Positions 1 to 8,978 are shown, counted from the first letter of the stretch. The stretch: 33,752 nt of DNA from Bradyrhizobium altum (GCF_020889705.1 NZ_JACMYP010000069.1:1-33752), one strand, 5' to 3'. The notes: generated by a model not told the origin, from the sequence alone. Numbers and translations are program-made.

Positions 1-172
1 CGCCGGCTTCCTGGCGCAGGGCGTCGCGGCATTCGAGGCGGCCAGCATCGGCGTGTGGCTGCACGGCGAAGGCGCCAGCGAGGCGGGGCCCGGCCTGATC
101 GCGGAGGATCTCACCGAAGTGCTGCCTTCCGTGTTCCGCCGGCTCTATGATGAGTTCGGAATTGAATATTAG
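1..172 (+). CDS. nnr: NAD(P)H-hydrate repair enzyme, C-terminal end (partial)
   Basis: Only the last 56 residues are inside the window, read from base 2 and ending at TAG 170-172. The tail reads AGFLAQGVAAFEAASIGVWL, then a GLIAEDL motif and a short Arg-rich helix. This resembles the C-terminal ADP-dependent (S)-NAD(P)H-hydrate dehydratase domain of Nnr (YjeF/NnrD family), which typically ends with an 'A..G..HG..A...GPGLIAEDL' segment. The enzyme repairs hydrated NADH and NADPH in the cytoplasm. The stop lies 26 nt inside the next gene (ATG 147), so the two are probably translationally coupled. Identification rests on this short tail only. Confidence 0.7.
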   Translation, partial: AGFLAQGVAAFEAASIGVWLHGEGASEAGPGLIAEDLTEVLPSVFRRLYDEFGIEY

Positions 173-611
173 GCGGCTCCAGCTTGCCGACATGGATGCG
201 GCCGCACGCGTGCACCGCGCGGCGCTCGACGAAGCGTTGCCGTGGCTCGCGGGCCTGCACACACCGGATGAAGATCGCTGGTTCTATCGCGAGCGGATGT
301 TCGCGGCCTGCACGCTGTGGGGCGCGTTCGACGGCGAGGCGATGAGCGGCGTCATCGCATTCCACGACGATTGGATCGAGCAGCTCTATGTGCTGCCGGC
401 CGCGCAGGGCCGCGGCATCGGCGGCGCGCTGCTCGAGATCGCACAGCAGGGGGCGGACCAGTTGCAACTCTGGACCTTCCAGCGCAATGCGCGGGCGCGC
501 CGCTTCTACGAGGCGCGCGGTTTTGCCGCGGTCGAGGAAACCGACGGCAGCCGCAACGAGGAGAGGGGGCCGGACGTGCGCTATCTCTGGGCGCGCAGGG
601 CCGGCGGATGA
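147..611 (+). CDS. GNAT family N-acetyltransferase
   Basis: A 154-residue protein of normal length for a single GNAT domain, which transfers an acetyl group from acetyl-CoA to an amine. The acetyl-CoA pyrophosphate-binding motif AQGRGIGGALLE lies at residues 86-97, after strand 4 (IEQLYVLPA). The C-terminal part FQRNARARRFYEARGFAAVE is the classical GNAT closing helix and strand. Two in-frame ATGs (147 and 150) are possible and neither has a clear Shine-Dalgarno sequence; both overlap the end of nnr, so coupled translation is likely. The substrate cannot be told from the sequence. The stop is TGA 609-611. Confidence 0.85.
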   Translation: MMSSELNIRRLQLADMDAAARVHRAALDEALPWLAGLHTPDEDRWFYRERMFAACTLWGAFDGEAMSGVIAFHDDWIEQLYVLPAAQGRGIGGALLEIAQQGADQLQLWTFQRNARARRFYEARGFAAVEETDGSRNEERGPDVRYLWARRAGG

Positions 612-779
612 CATACTGATCGGATTGACTGACCCCAGGCGGATCCGGGGAACAGGACGGGGCTCACGGCGGGACGAAAGATCGTCTGGCAATCGGCCAC
701 CATTTGAGCACTTAATGCCGGTATCGACGAGCGAAAGTACCCTTGAGCCTCAAAGCCGCGTGGTACGGACCGGAGCACC

Positions 780-2375
780 ATGACGAGTCCCTGCCGCGTT
801 CTAATGATCTATCCGAAGTTCGTTCCGGACTCGTTCTGGAACTATACGGAAGCTTGCGAACTCGTCGGCGCGAAGTATCCGGCGGCGCCACTCGGACTGA
901 TCACCGTCGCCGCCATGCTGCCGAAGCATTGGGAGATTCGGCTCGTCAACCGTAACACCGAGCCTTCGACCGAGGCGGACCTTGACTGGGCCGATCTCGT
1001 CATGATCGGCGGTATGCTCAACCAGCAGCCTGATTTTCTCCACCTGATCGATCTCGCCCACCGGCACGGCAAGCCGGTATGTGTCGGTGGGCCTGACGTC
1101 TCCTCGAGCCCGCACCTTTACGCGGATGCGGACTTCCAGGTGATCGGCGAGGCCGAACACATCATCGAGGAATTCATCGCCGCCTGGGAACGCGGCGAGC
1201 GCGAGGGCGTGTTCATCGCCGAGAAATTCAAGATCGACGTCACACTAAGCCCGATGCCCCGCTACGATCTGATCAAGTTCGATCATTATCTCTTTATCGG
1301 CGTGCAATATTCGCGTGGCTGCCCGTTCACCTGCGAGTTCTGCGATATTATCGAGCTGTACGGGCGCGTGCCGCGCACCAAGACCCCCGATCAGATTCTC
1401 GCTGAGCTGCAAGCGCTCTACGATCATGGTTATCGTGGGCATGTCGATTTCGTCGACGACAATTTCATCGGCAACAAGAAAAACCTCCGCATCTTGCTGC
1501 CGCGGCTCAAAGCCTGGCTGGAAGAGCGAGACTATCCGTTCGAGTTTTCGACCGAAGCCTCGATCAATATCGCTGATGACAGCGAGCTGTTGCAGGCAAT
1601 GAAGGACGCGAACTTCTTCGGAATTTTCGTCGGCATTGAGAGCCCGGATCCAGAGACCCTCGTGCAGATGAAGAAAAAGCAGAACACCAGGCGCAACATC
1701 GCCGAGAGCGTTCACAAGATTTACGACTATGGCATGTTCGTCACCGCGGGTTTCATCGTCGGGTTCGATACCGAGAAACTCTCAATGGCGCAGGCGATGA
1801 TCGACTTCATCGAGGAGGCGAGCATCCCAGTCTGCATGGTTGGGCTGCTCTATGCGCTGCCTGGCACACAGCTGACGCGGCGGCTGGCCCAGGAAGGCCG
1901 CCTGCACGAAGGCCATGATCTCATGAAGGTCGAGCAGGCGGGCGACCAATGCACGCTCGGCTGCAATTTCGAAACCAAGCGTCCGCTTCGCGACATCCTT
2001 GTGGACTACAAGGATGTGCTCGGGCACGTGTTCAGCCCGGCGGCATATGCAGGGCGGCTGTCGCGGCTTTCCGTCATGCTCGACCGGTCCGACCGGCGCC
2101 GCGATCTGCCCGATGGCGACGTGCGCACGAAGCTTGGCGGCATCGAGGGCGTACACAGGATCATGCGGACCCTGCCGGAGGTTCGCGAGCCGTTCTGGAA
2201 GACCTTCGTCGAGGTCGCCAAGTCCAACCCAGGCGCACTGCGCTACATCGTGATGCTGATGGCGCTGTACCTGCATTTCGGGCCGTTCTCGAAACACGTG
2301 ATCGGTGAGATTGACCGCCGGATTGCCGAGCTGGACGGTACGCATCCGGTTAGGGCCACCGCGCTTGTGCCGTGA
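780..2375 (+). CDS. B12-binding radical SAM protein, DUF4070 / HpnP-like
   Basis: The 531-residue protein has an N-terminal cobalamin-binding-type Rossmann domain (about residues 1-150, with CVGGPDV near 101-107). A radical SAM core follows, whose [4Fe-4S] cysteines are C181, C185 and C188 in RGCPFTCEFCD. The C-terminal part matches the DUF4070 type. The order B12 domain, radical SAM, DUF4070 and the N-terminal FWNYTEAC...YPAAPLGL stretch are typical of the HpnP hopanoid C-2 methylase family and its many uncharacterised paralogues. No hopanoid gene lies nearby, so HpnP itself is not assigned. It is expected to be a cytoplasmic or membrane-associated methylating enzyme. It stands alone, with 168 nt of unassigned sequence upstream. 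Confidence 0.85.
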   Translation: MTSPCRVLMIYPKFVPDSFWNYTEACELVGAKYPAAPLGLITVAAMLPKHWEIRLVNRNTEPSTEADLDWADLVMIGGMLNQQPDFLHLIDLAHRHGKPVCVGGPDVSSSPHLYADADFQVIGEAEHIIEEFIAAWERGEREGVFIAEKFKIDVTLSPMPRYDLIKFDHYLFIGVQYSRGCPFTCEFCDIIELYGRVPRTKTPDQILAELQALYDHGYRGHVDFVDDNFIGNKKNLRILLPRLKAWLEERDYPFEFSTEASINIADDSELLQAMKDANFFGIFVGIESPDPETLVQMKKKQNTRRNIAESVHKIYDYGMFVTAGFIVGFDTEKLSMAQAMIDFIEEASIPVCMVGLLYALPGTQLTRRLAQEGRLHEGHDLMKVEQAGDQCTLGCNFETKRPLRDILVDYKDVLGHVFSPAAYAGRLSRLSVMLDRSDRRRDLPDGDVRTKLGGIEGVHRIMRTLPEVREPFWKTFVEVAKSNPGALRYIVMLMALYLHFGPFSKHVIGEIDRRIAELDGTHPVRATALVP

Positions 2376-2441
2376 GTTCATCAAGGAGGCAGTTTGATGG
2401 ACGGGGCAAAGTTCGGTGGACTCTTGGGCAGCTGACGCAAC

Positions 2442-3269
2442 TCAGGCGACGTCGGTGGAAAGTGAAACGCTCTTCCACGCATCGAATTCGGCTTGCAGCA
2501 GTTTCATTTTTTCCTCGACCAGCCGCACGGCATCGCTGCCGAGCAGGAGATGCGTCGGCGGATCGGCCGACAGGGCGAGTTTCAACATCGCCTGCGCGGC
2601 CTTTTGGGGATCGCCGACCTGCCAGCCACTCAGTTCCATGCGACGTTTGCGGATTGGATTGATGACAGCGTCATAATCTCCGATCGACCGCTCCGCCCGT
2701 ACCATCGATCGTCCGGCCCAGTCGGTGCGGAAGCCGCCCGGCTCGATCGCGGTGACCTTGATGCCGAGGTCCTTGATTTCCTTGCCGAGGGATTCCGATA
2801 TCCCTTCCAGCGCGAACTTGCTGCCATGGTAGTAGCTGAGGCCGGGCATCGTGATGATCCCGCCCATCGACGTGATGTTGAGGATATGCCCGGCGCGCCG
2901 CTTGCGCATGAAGGGCAGCACCGCCTGGATCATCGCCACCGCGCCGAAGACGTTGACCTCGAACTGGCGTCGCAGATCGTCGATCGATGATTCCTCCAGG
3001 ATGCCCTCGTGGCCATAGCCTGCATTGTTCACCAGAATGTCGATCGCGCCGATCCTGTGCTCGACGTCGGCGACGGCGGGCGCGATCGCATCGGTGTTGG
3101 TGACGTCAAGAACCACCGCGTGCACGTCGGGGCCGAGCGCTTCGAATGTCCGCTTGTCATTCTCGTTGCGCACGGTGCCGGCGACGGTATGGCCGTTGCT
3201 CAATGCTGCCTCGGCCAACGCGCGGCCGAAGCCGGACGAAACGCCCGTGATGAGGAAAGTCTTTGCCAT
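2442..3269 (-). CDS. SDR family NAD(P)-dependent oxidoreductase
   Basis: A 275-residue classical short-chain dehydrogenase. The cofactor motif TGVSSGFG is at residues 8-15, NNAG at 81-84, the catalytic Ser around S134 (NITS) and the YxxxK pair at Y147 and K151. After YxxxK comes the usual PGGFRTDWAG segment. It probably oxidises or reduces a small alcohol or ketone in the cytoplasm; the substrate is unknown. The start at 3269 has AAGGA about 10 nt upstream. It is divergent from the LysR gene at 3371, an arrangement in which the LysR protein often controls the oxidoreductase. Confidence 0.9.
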   Translation of the reverse strand: MAKTFLITGVSSGFGRALAEAALSNGHTVAGTVRNENDKRTFEALGPDVHAVVLDVTNTDAIAPAVADVEHRIGAIDILVNNAGYGHEGILEESSIDDLRRQFEVNVFGAVAMIQAVLPFMRKRRAGHILNITSMGGIITMPGLSYYHGSKFALEGISESLGKEIKDLGIKVTAIEPGGFRTDWAGRSMVRAERSIGDYDAVINPIRKRRMELSGWQVGDPQKAAQAMLKLALSADPPTHLLLGSDAVRLVEEKMKLLQAEFDAWKSVSLSTDVA

Positions 3270-3316
3270 AGGGGATGTCCTTCAGATCGAGATTGCAGGC
3301 TCGATATAGGTGACTT

Positions 3317-3332
3317 GATTAGTGCAATAATC
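3317..3332. promoter_or_regulatory. candidate LysR-box between SDR and lysR genes
   Basis: The 101-bp divergent intergenic region contains GATTA-N6-TAATC, a perfect 5-bp inverted repeat that fits the T-N11-A pattern of LysR-type operators. It lies 39 nt before the lysR ATG and 48 nt before the SDR start, as expected for an autoregulated divergent pair. The assignment is by position and symmetry only. Confidence 0.45.
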
Positions 3333-3370
3333 GGCATAGAGTGGCATGACCTGATGCAGATAATCGAACA

Positions 3371-4336
3371 ATGCAGCATGCCGGCCTTTTCGAGCTGAAC
3401 GCAGTCGTCGCGATTTCAACGCATCGCAGCTTTCGCGCGGCCGCGACTGAACTCGGCATTTCGCCCTCGGCGTTGAGCCATGCGATCGCCGTGCTCGAAA
3501 AACGGCTTGGCGTGCGCCTCATCAATCGGACGACGCGCAGCGTCGCGCTGTCGGAGGCGGGAGAGCGTTTCCTCGCCAGGGTCAGTCCCGCGCTGCGCGA
3601 GATTGCCGGCGCGATGGAAGATGTGAACGAGTTTCGCGACACGCCCGCGGGCACGCTGCGCATCAACCTGAAGGAGCGCGCCGCGCACCAGATCCTCCGC
3701 CTCGTCGTGGCAAAATTCCTGCGGCGCTATCCCGACATGAACGTCGAACTGACCCTGGAGGGACGTCCCATCGATATTGTCGCGGAAGGTTTCGATGCCG
3801 GCATCCGGTTGGCCGAAGCCGTGCCGCAGGACATGGTCGCGATCCCCTGCGGCCCGGACACGCGCTTCATTGTCGTCGGCGCGCCCGATTATTTCGCACG
3901 CGCTTCGGTGCCGCGGTCTCCGCTTGATCTGCTCACCCATGAATGCATTCGCAGACGGATGCCCAGTGGCAAGCTCTATCACTGGGAGTTCGAGAAGCGC
4001 GGCGGCGAGCAGATGGTGGTGGACGTCCGGGGCAGGCTGACCCTCGACAGTGACAGTCTGATGGTCGAAGCTGCCCTCGACGGCCTGGGACTGGCATTCG
4101 TCAGCGATTTTTGGGTGACGGGGCATCTCGCCGCCGGCACCTTGCGAGCGGCGCTGGACGACTGGACGCCGCCCTTTCCCGGCCTGCGTCTCTACTATCC
4201 GCGGCACCGGCATATGACGGCCGGGCTTCGTGCTTTCGTCGACATGGTGCGGGAGGAGACGAAGGTGGCCGCCAGGGGCGGGGAGGTCCACTCGCCCCCG
4301 GCCAAGCGATCGGGCGGTCACCGCAAGCGCGCTTGA
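3371..4336 (+). CDS. LysR family transcriptional regulator
   Basis: A 321-residue regulator of normal family length. Residues 1-62 form the winged helix-turn-helix, including the recognition region FRAAATELGISPSALSHAI and the LINRTTRSVALSEAG wing. The remainder is a two-lobe periplasmic-binding-protein-like effector domain. The wording of both parts is close to the subgroup that usually flanks SDR or flavin oxidoreductases. It probably controls the divergent SDR gene and itself through the 101-bp shared promoter region. The C-terminal tail is basic and low in complexity (AKRSGGHRKRA). The inducer is unknown. Confidence 0.9.
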   Translation: MQHAGLFELNAVVAISTHRSFRAAATELGISPSALSHAIAVLEKRLGVRLINRTTRSVALSEAGERFLARVSPALREIAGAMEDVNEFRDTPAGTLRINLKERAAHQILRLVVAKFLRRYPDMNVELTLEGRPIDIVAEGFDAGIRLAEAVPQDMVAIPCGPDTRFIVVGAPDYFARASVPRSPLDLLTHECIRRRMPSGKLYHWEFEKRGGEQMVVDVRGRLTLDSDSLMVEAALDGLGLAFVSDFWVTGHLAAGTLRAALDDWTPPFPGLRLYYPRHRHMTAGLRAFVDMVREETKVAARGGEVHSPPAKRSGGHRKRA

Positions 4337-4708
4337 GCCGTCGCCACATCGGCCCTCTACAGATGCGGCACCACCTCGACGCTTGCCTTGAGGAGGCGAC
4401 GCGTCTTCATCAGGTTGTGCGATACTGGAGCACTTCAGAGCCCGAGAACCGGATTTCTCTCGCATGAGAGGAGCCGGCATTGATCGGGTGGAAACGAAAT
4501 GAAACACGCGATGTCCGGCTCACGTCGACGTGGACACCGTGCCGGCCTTTCCGCGCTTGTTCCGCCTTGGCGTTTTTCACGAGACTGTTGATGGACGCGC
4601 GGAGAAACGCGGGCTAGGCCCAGCAACATTCTCTCTCGCATCCCGCCACAAGCTTCCGTTAGTGGCAGGCAAAACAATTTCCTCGCTCGAGCGCTGCAAC
4701 AAGGCGCA

Positions 4709-5490
4709 ATGGCGCTACGAACGCAGCAGTTCGCTCAGGCCGAGCAGATTGCGGCCAACATCCTGAAAATGCAGCCGCACGGACAGGAACGCGGCGCTTC
4801 TCCTCGCGCATGCCTTGAGGGGGCAGAACCGCGGAGACGAGGCGATCGCGCCACTGGAACGGATTGCACGCCGTGGCGACGACGGAGAGGTCGAGACCTT
4901 GCTTGGCGCATTGCTGTGCGGGCGGGCGTGCCACGGACGGGATCGCGCAGCTGCGGCGCACGGCGGCGCGCCGCCCGCCATATCTCCGTTCGTTTCAGGA
5001 ACTCGCCGGCCAGTTTGCCAAGGCCGGTCAACACGACGAGGCGATCAGCACGGTCGAAGCCGGTCTCGCACTGGCCCCCGACAGCGTCGATCTGAAGCTC
5101 GATCTCGGGCGGCTGCTGCATGATACCAATGACTTCGCGCGGGCTGCGCGTGTTCTGACAGCCGCACGTGATGCTGCGCCGGGACGCCTCGATGTTCTCA
5201 ACCAACTCGGGCGGGTCCTGGTCCTGCATGGCGACTACGCCGCGGCCGCGGATGCATTCCGCCGCGTGCTCGCCCAGTACCCCGACGATCGCTCGACCCG
5301 CGCCTACCTCGCCACATCGCTGTTCGAGCAGGGTGAGCGCGACGCTGCCGAGGCGGCGCTGCGCTCCGTCATTCGTGGTCAGCCCCAGCTGTTGGGACGC
5401 GCGGCATTCGTCATGGCCGCGGGATCGCGTGGCCGCTTCGTCTTCGCGCAGCGCGACGCTGCGAGATTCCTCGGCGGGGAAGCAGGTTGA
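4709..5490 (+). pseudogene. tetratricopeptide-repeat protein, broken by two frameshifts
   Basis: Three consecutive frames give one continuous TPR-type protein. Frame one starts at ATG 4709 (MALRTQQFAQAEQIAANILK). Near 4785 the reading moves to a second frame (NAALLLAHALRGQNRGDEAI). Near 4925 it moves to a third (RRPPYLRSFQELAGQFAKAG, then several TPR helices such as DYAAAADAFRRVLAQYPDD) and ends at TGA 5488. Frame one is open upstream from the stop at 4589 without an ATG, and that stretch (FLARALQQGA) also looks coding, so the original start may lie before 4709. TPR arrays mediate protein-protein contacts. The next gene is also frameshifted, which favours decay over a single sequencing error. 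Confidence 0.7.
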
Positions 5491-5517
5491 GCGCATCGGA
5501 CAAAATCTCGTCGCGCC

Positions 5518-6227
5518 TCAGGCCCTGAAGCTTCTCCGGTAGAGGTTGGGCTGGCGCTTGAGCTCACTCCTGAACTCGCCGACGCGCTTGGCTTCTTCCG
5601 CGGTGAACGAGGATGCCTGCGCAGTCCAGTCGTCGCGCTTGACCGGAATGCATTGCGCGATAGGGGTCCCCTGCGGGAGGACACCTCGGAAATTCCGGTC
5701 GTGCCAGTACGCCGGGAAGTGCACCCAATTGTCGGCATAAGGTCGGAATTGACCAGGCCGCTGAGGGTGGTGAACGGCAGGTCGAAGCGGTTGACGGGAT
5801 GCGTGAAGTAGATCGCGTAGCCTTCGGGCGCCTCGACGGTCCACAGATTGTGGAATTTGAGAAAGAAGCGGCCCGCTTCGAATAATGGTGTGCCGCTGAC
5901 CTGACCCGGGTCGTGAAATCCGATCGGCGGGCGCGGAAATTCGGGTGTGCCTCCGGGCGGCAGGTCGTGATCCCAGGTGATTTCGCCGTCATCGACCTTG
6001 AGATCGCAGACCAGCGGCAGCAGGAACCCGCAGGTCATCGCGTCCACGAATGGCGGGCAACGCTTGATGGTGTCCTCGTCGTGCAGGTTGATTGAAGAGA
6101 GGGCCGTCGCCAGCATGGCCTTGAGCCAGTCGGGGACGCCTTGTGCCGCCGGGAGCGGTCGCGGGATCAGTCCTTCGAGTTGTTCCGGACAGCGAAATTT
6201 GAGCGTCAGCTTGTTGTTGTTCGTCAT
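5518..6227 (-). pseudogene. DUF6065-like protein, frameshifted
   Basis: The gene starts at ATG 6225-6227 (MTNNNKLTLKFRCPEQ), with GGAGC about 8 nt upstream. The frame runs through CPPFVDAMTCGFLLPL, FHDPGQVSGTPLFEAGRFF and VNRFDLPFTTLSGLVNSD. It is then lost near 5738-5743 by an apparent one-base deletion and resumes in another frame as YADNWVHFPAYWHDRNF, then GVLPQGTPIAQC, ending at 5518. Joined, the product is about 235 residues and resembles the DUF6065 family, whose function is unknown to me. Without correction the first frame runs on into low-complexity sequence. It converges on the broken TPR gene, with a gap of 27 nt. Confidence 0.65.
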
Positions 6228-6394
6228 TGGGCGCTCCAGTGCGCCCGATCGGCCTACATGATGATGTCGTGAATTCTCGCTCACGATCGATTGATGGCGA
6301 CCTCAGCCATGCGTCAGACAAACGGCAATCCGTTGCCGCCCCCCATCAGAAGCAGGAGCAGACACAATCTGAAGCAAACGGGAAACGCCGGGCG

Positions 6395-7480
6395 CTAACT
6401 CACGAGATACTTCGTCACCGCCGGTTCGTTCCACTCGATGCCGAGCCCGGGACCGCGGGCGGTCACTGCGCCGTCCGTGATCTCGGCGGGCCTTGCGAGG
6501 ATCGTGCCTGCGAAGTCGAGGAACTCGAGCCAGTGCGCGGTCGGCGTCACTGCGAGCAGATGCGCGCTGACTTCCGCGAACAGATGGCTCGACATCGGGA
6601 CCGACGCGGCATCGGCCTGTCCCGCGACCTGCATCCAGCCGGTGACGCCACCGACCTTCATCACGTCGGGCATGATGAAGTCGGATGCGCCGGCCGCGAT
6701 CGCCTCGGCGAAGCCGCGCGGAAACCACCAGTTCTCGCCGGCCTGGATCGGCGTCGGCGAGGTCTTGCGGACCCTGGCGTGGCCGGACAGGCTCTCCTGC
6801 GGCACCGGCTCCTCGATCCAGTGCAGGTCGTGGGGCGCGAGCCGCGCGATGCGGCGGGTGGCTTCCGCCGGATCGAGCGACTGGTTGAAATCGATCATCA
6901 GCGCGATGTCGGGGCCGAGCAGGGCGCGCACGCCCTTCACGACGCGCTCGTCATTGGCGGCATCGCCGTCGCCGCCCTTGATCTTGATGCCCTTGAAGCC
7001 TTGGTCGAGCGAGCGGCGCAGCGCGCGCTCGTCCGCAACGGGATCGACCGCGCCGTAGCTGTCATAGGCCTTGATCGGCTTCGCCGAGCCGCCGAGCAGT
7101 TCGACCAGCGGCCGGCCGGCGAGTTGGCCGAGCACATCCCAATAGGCCATGTCGAGACCCGACACGGCCATGCCGACCAGACCCTGCGCGCTGAGCAGCC
7201 GGAACCTGGTGTCCATCGCCTTCATCAGATCGAATGGGGCGACCGGCCTGCCGATGAGCTCGCGACCGATTTCTTCGATCAGATAGCAGAGAGGGTTAAG
7301 TGTGAGCTTGCTGTAGGCGAAGATGTAGGTGCGACCGGTAACGCCTTGATCGGTCTCGACATCGATCAGCACCAGCGGACCGGAATCGATCACGCCAAAC
7401 GCGGTCTTCACAGGACGCTTGAGCGGCACCACGACGCTTCGTGCCTTCACTCCGCGAATCGCTGCAACTGTCTGGTTCAT
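6395..7480 (-). CDS. mandelate racemase / muconate lactonizing enzyme family protein (MR subgroup)
   Basis: The 361-residue protein belongs to the enolase superfamily and should abstract an alpha-proton from a carboxylate substrate, bound to Mg2+. It shows the complete mandelate-racemase-subgroup active site: K166 and K168 (KIK), metal ligands D197, E223 or E224, and E249, and the D272-H299 dyad. All of these sit two residues downstream of the known Pseudomonas mandelate racemase numbering (K164, K166, D195, E221, E247, D270, H297). The start at 7480 is chosen because GAGGAAA lies just upstream; an earlier ATG at 7522 overlaps the preceding gene. It lies 31 nt behind the multicopper oxidase-like gene, so probably in the same transcript. 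The substrate is unknown. Confidence 0.88.
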   Translation of the reverse strand: MNQTVAAIRGVKARSVVVPLKRPVKTAFGVIDSGPLVLIDVETDQGVTGRTYIFAYSKLTLNPLCYLIEEIGRELIGRPVAPFDLMKAMDTRFRLLSAQGLVGMAVSGLDMAYWDVLGQLAGRPLVELLGGSAKPIKAYDSYGAVDPVADERALRRSLDQGFKGIKIKGGDGDAANDERVVKGVRALLGPDIALMIDFNQSLDPAEATRRIARLAPHDLHWIEEPVPQESLSGHARVRKTSPTPIQAGENWWFPRGFAEAIAAGASDFIMPDVMKVGGVTGWMQVAGQADAASVPMSSHLFAEVSAHLLAVTPTAHWLEFLDFAGTILARPAEITDGAVTARGPGLGIEWNEPAVTKYLVS

Positions 7481-7511
7481 CGGTGTTTCCTCAGGCGGTT
7501 TCCACTTCTTG

Positions 7512-8825
7512 TTATTGGACACTGTACCATCGCAAGAGCCGCGGCGCGGCCCAATCGGTCGCGACCTGCTCGATCAGATAGCGGCCCGGATATTCGGCGA
7601 GGAAGGCGATGCGCTGGGTCTGGCCCGGTTCGACCGCGAGAGTGTCGAGCCAGAACGGCTTCCAGCCGTCGTCGAGCCGGTCGAGCAGACGGAAGTGATG
7701 GCCGTGCAGGTGAAAGACGCTGGCGATCGTGGCCTGGTTGGTCAGGGCCAGCACGACGGTTCGGCCTGCCTTGGCCTGAAAGGCCGGGGCCGCTGACGGC
7801 TTGAAATCCGCCGGGCGGAACCACTCGGTGGGCGCGCCGAGCGCCAGATCGAATCGCGTCGCGCTCTTGAGGTCGAGCTGAGCGGGCATGTCGTTGCCCG
7901 GCAGCGGTGGGGCCGGCGGGAACGGCGCCGTTCGGATCGGCGGTTCGTTCGAGACGGCGAGCTTGCCGACCGGACGGGCTTGCTTGCCGTCGTGCAGCAG
8001 GATCGGGAAGCTCGTTCCGGCCGGACCGGCCGAATCGACAAAGACGTCCGTGCGGCTTCCGGGAGCCAGGACCAGCGCACCATTGCGGGCCGGGAACGGT
8101 TCGGCCGGCTGGCCGTCGATCGCCATCACCCGGACGTCGAGGTTGTCCAGCTTGACCGCCAGCACGCTGCGTTGGCTGCCATTGATAAAGCGGAGTCTGA
8201 GGCGGGCATTGGCCGGTGCCGAGATATCGTATGAAGTCTTGCCGTTAATTGTATGAATTTGCGTCGAATCTTTTGGGTCGTTCCCAGCCGGGATCGCGGT
8301 TCCATCGGGCCGCAGGCGCCACTCCTCGATCAGCAGAACCTCGTCGCGATCGACGGCGACCGGCGAGGTGCCGGTCACGATAAGCGGGCGCGGCCGCGCC
8401 GGCGCCGTGCCCTCTCCGAACAGCGGCTCGCACAGGAAGGTACCGGCATGCCGAAGCGGCAGCTGGAAGGTATCCTTTGCCCCCGTGGCAAGGGGCGCCC
8501 GGGAGGCCAGCGGCTCCGCGGCCGGGACGCCATCGAGCCCGCGGCAATCGAGCGCGGCCGCGACCGGCAGCTCGTTGCCGAACGTCATGTCGAGGACCTC
8601 GCCGCGCTTGAAGCGGAGATCGCCGCTGCCGAGCGACCAGACCGGGGTCTCCGGTCCGTCGGGACGAAGCAGGATGCGGTCAATCTTGGCCTGGAGCGCG
8701 ATCGCCGTCCGGCCCTGCGCCGAGCCGGTGGCTGGCCAAGCGGGGCAAAGCGCCGCGGCGCCGAGGCCGGCGATCAGGTCGCGCCGGGTGAGGGAAAATT
8801 GGGGACTTGCTGGGGGGCTTGCCAT
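7512..8825 (-). CDS. multicopper oxidase-fold protein with degenerate copper sites
   Basis: The 437-residue protein starts, on the choice made here, at ATG 8825, with an alternative ATG at 8843; neither has a strong ribosome-binding site. The N-terminus carries a Tat-type signal (TRRDLIAGLGAAALCPAWPA), implying export of a folded protein. The cupredoxin layout is that of laccase/CopA-type oxidases. However, the usual first HWHG motif reads DCRG (ALDCRGLDGVP), the second His motif reads FLCEPL, and the C-terminal HCHxxxH is replaced by YLIEQVATDWAAP. Only the HLHGHHF motif survives. A normal trinuclear centre therefore seems impossible. It is upstream of, and probably co-transcribed with, the mandelate racemase-type gene. 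Confidence 0.8.
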   Translation of the reverse strand: MASPPASPQFSLTRRDLIAGLGAAALCPAWPATGSAQGRTAIALQAKIDRILLRPDGPETPVWSLGSGDLRFKRGEVLDMTFGNELPVAAALDCRGLDGVPAAEPLASRAPLATGAKDTFQLPLRHAGTFLCEPLFGEGTAPARPRPLIVTGTSPVAVDRDEVLLIEEWRLRPDGTAIPAGNDPKDSTQIHTINGKTSYDISAPANARLRLRFINGSQRSVLAVKLDNLDVRVMAIDGQPAEPFPARNGALVLAPGSRTDVFVDSAGPAGTSFPILLHDGKQARPVGKLAVSNEPPIRTAPFPPAPPLPGNDMPAQLDLKSATRFDLALGAPTEWFRPADFKPSAAPAFQAKAGRTVVLALTNQATIASVFHLHGHHFRLLDRLDDGWKPFWLDTLAVEPGQTQRIAFLAEYPGRYLIEQVATDWAAPRLLRWYSVQ

Positions 8826-8978
8826 CCGGCCGATGCGGACCATTTTCAAGTGTACCTGTCCAGTCGCGATCGGTCGCAGGGCGGGCTCTCCAGCGGCCAT
8901 TTTTTTGCTGCGAACCGGTGGGCGCATGTTATAAGCCCGGCCGCCCGCGGCATCGCGGCCGGACTGGATGCTTTTCGC

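Noticed and set aside
6227..7804. 525-codon plus-strand frame opposite the mandelate racemase-type gene
   Set aside because: It covers a gene with all active-site residues on the other strand, and the product is Arg/Ala-rich without a fold.
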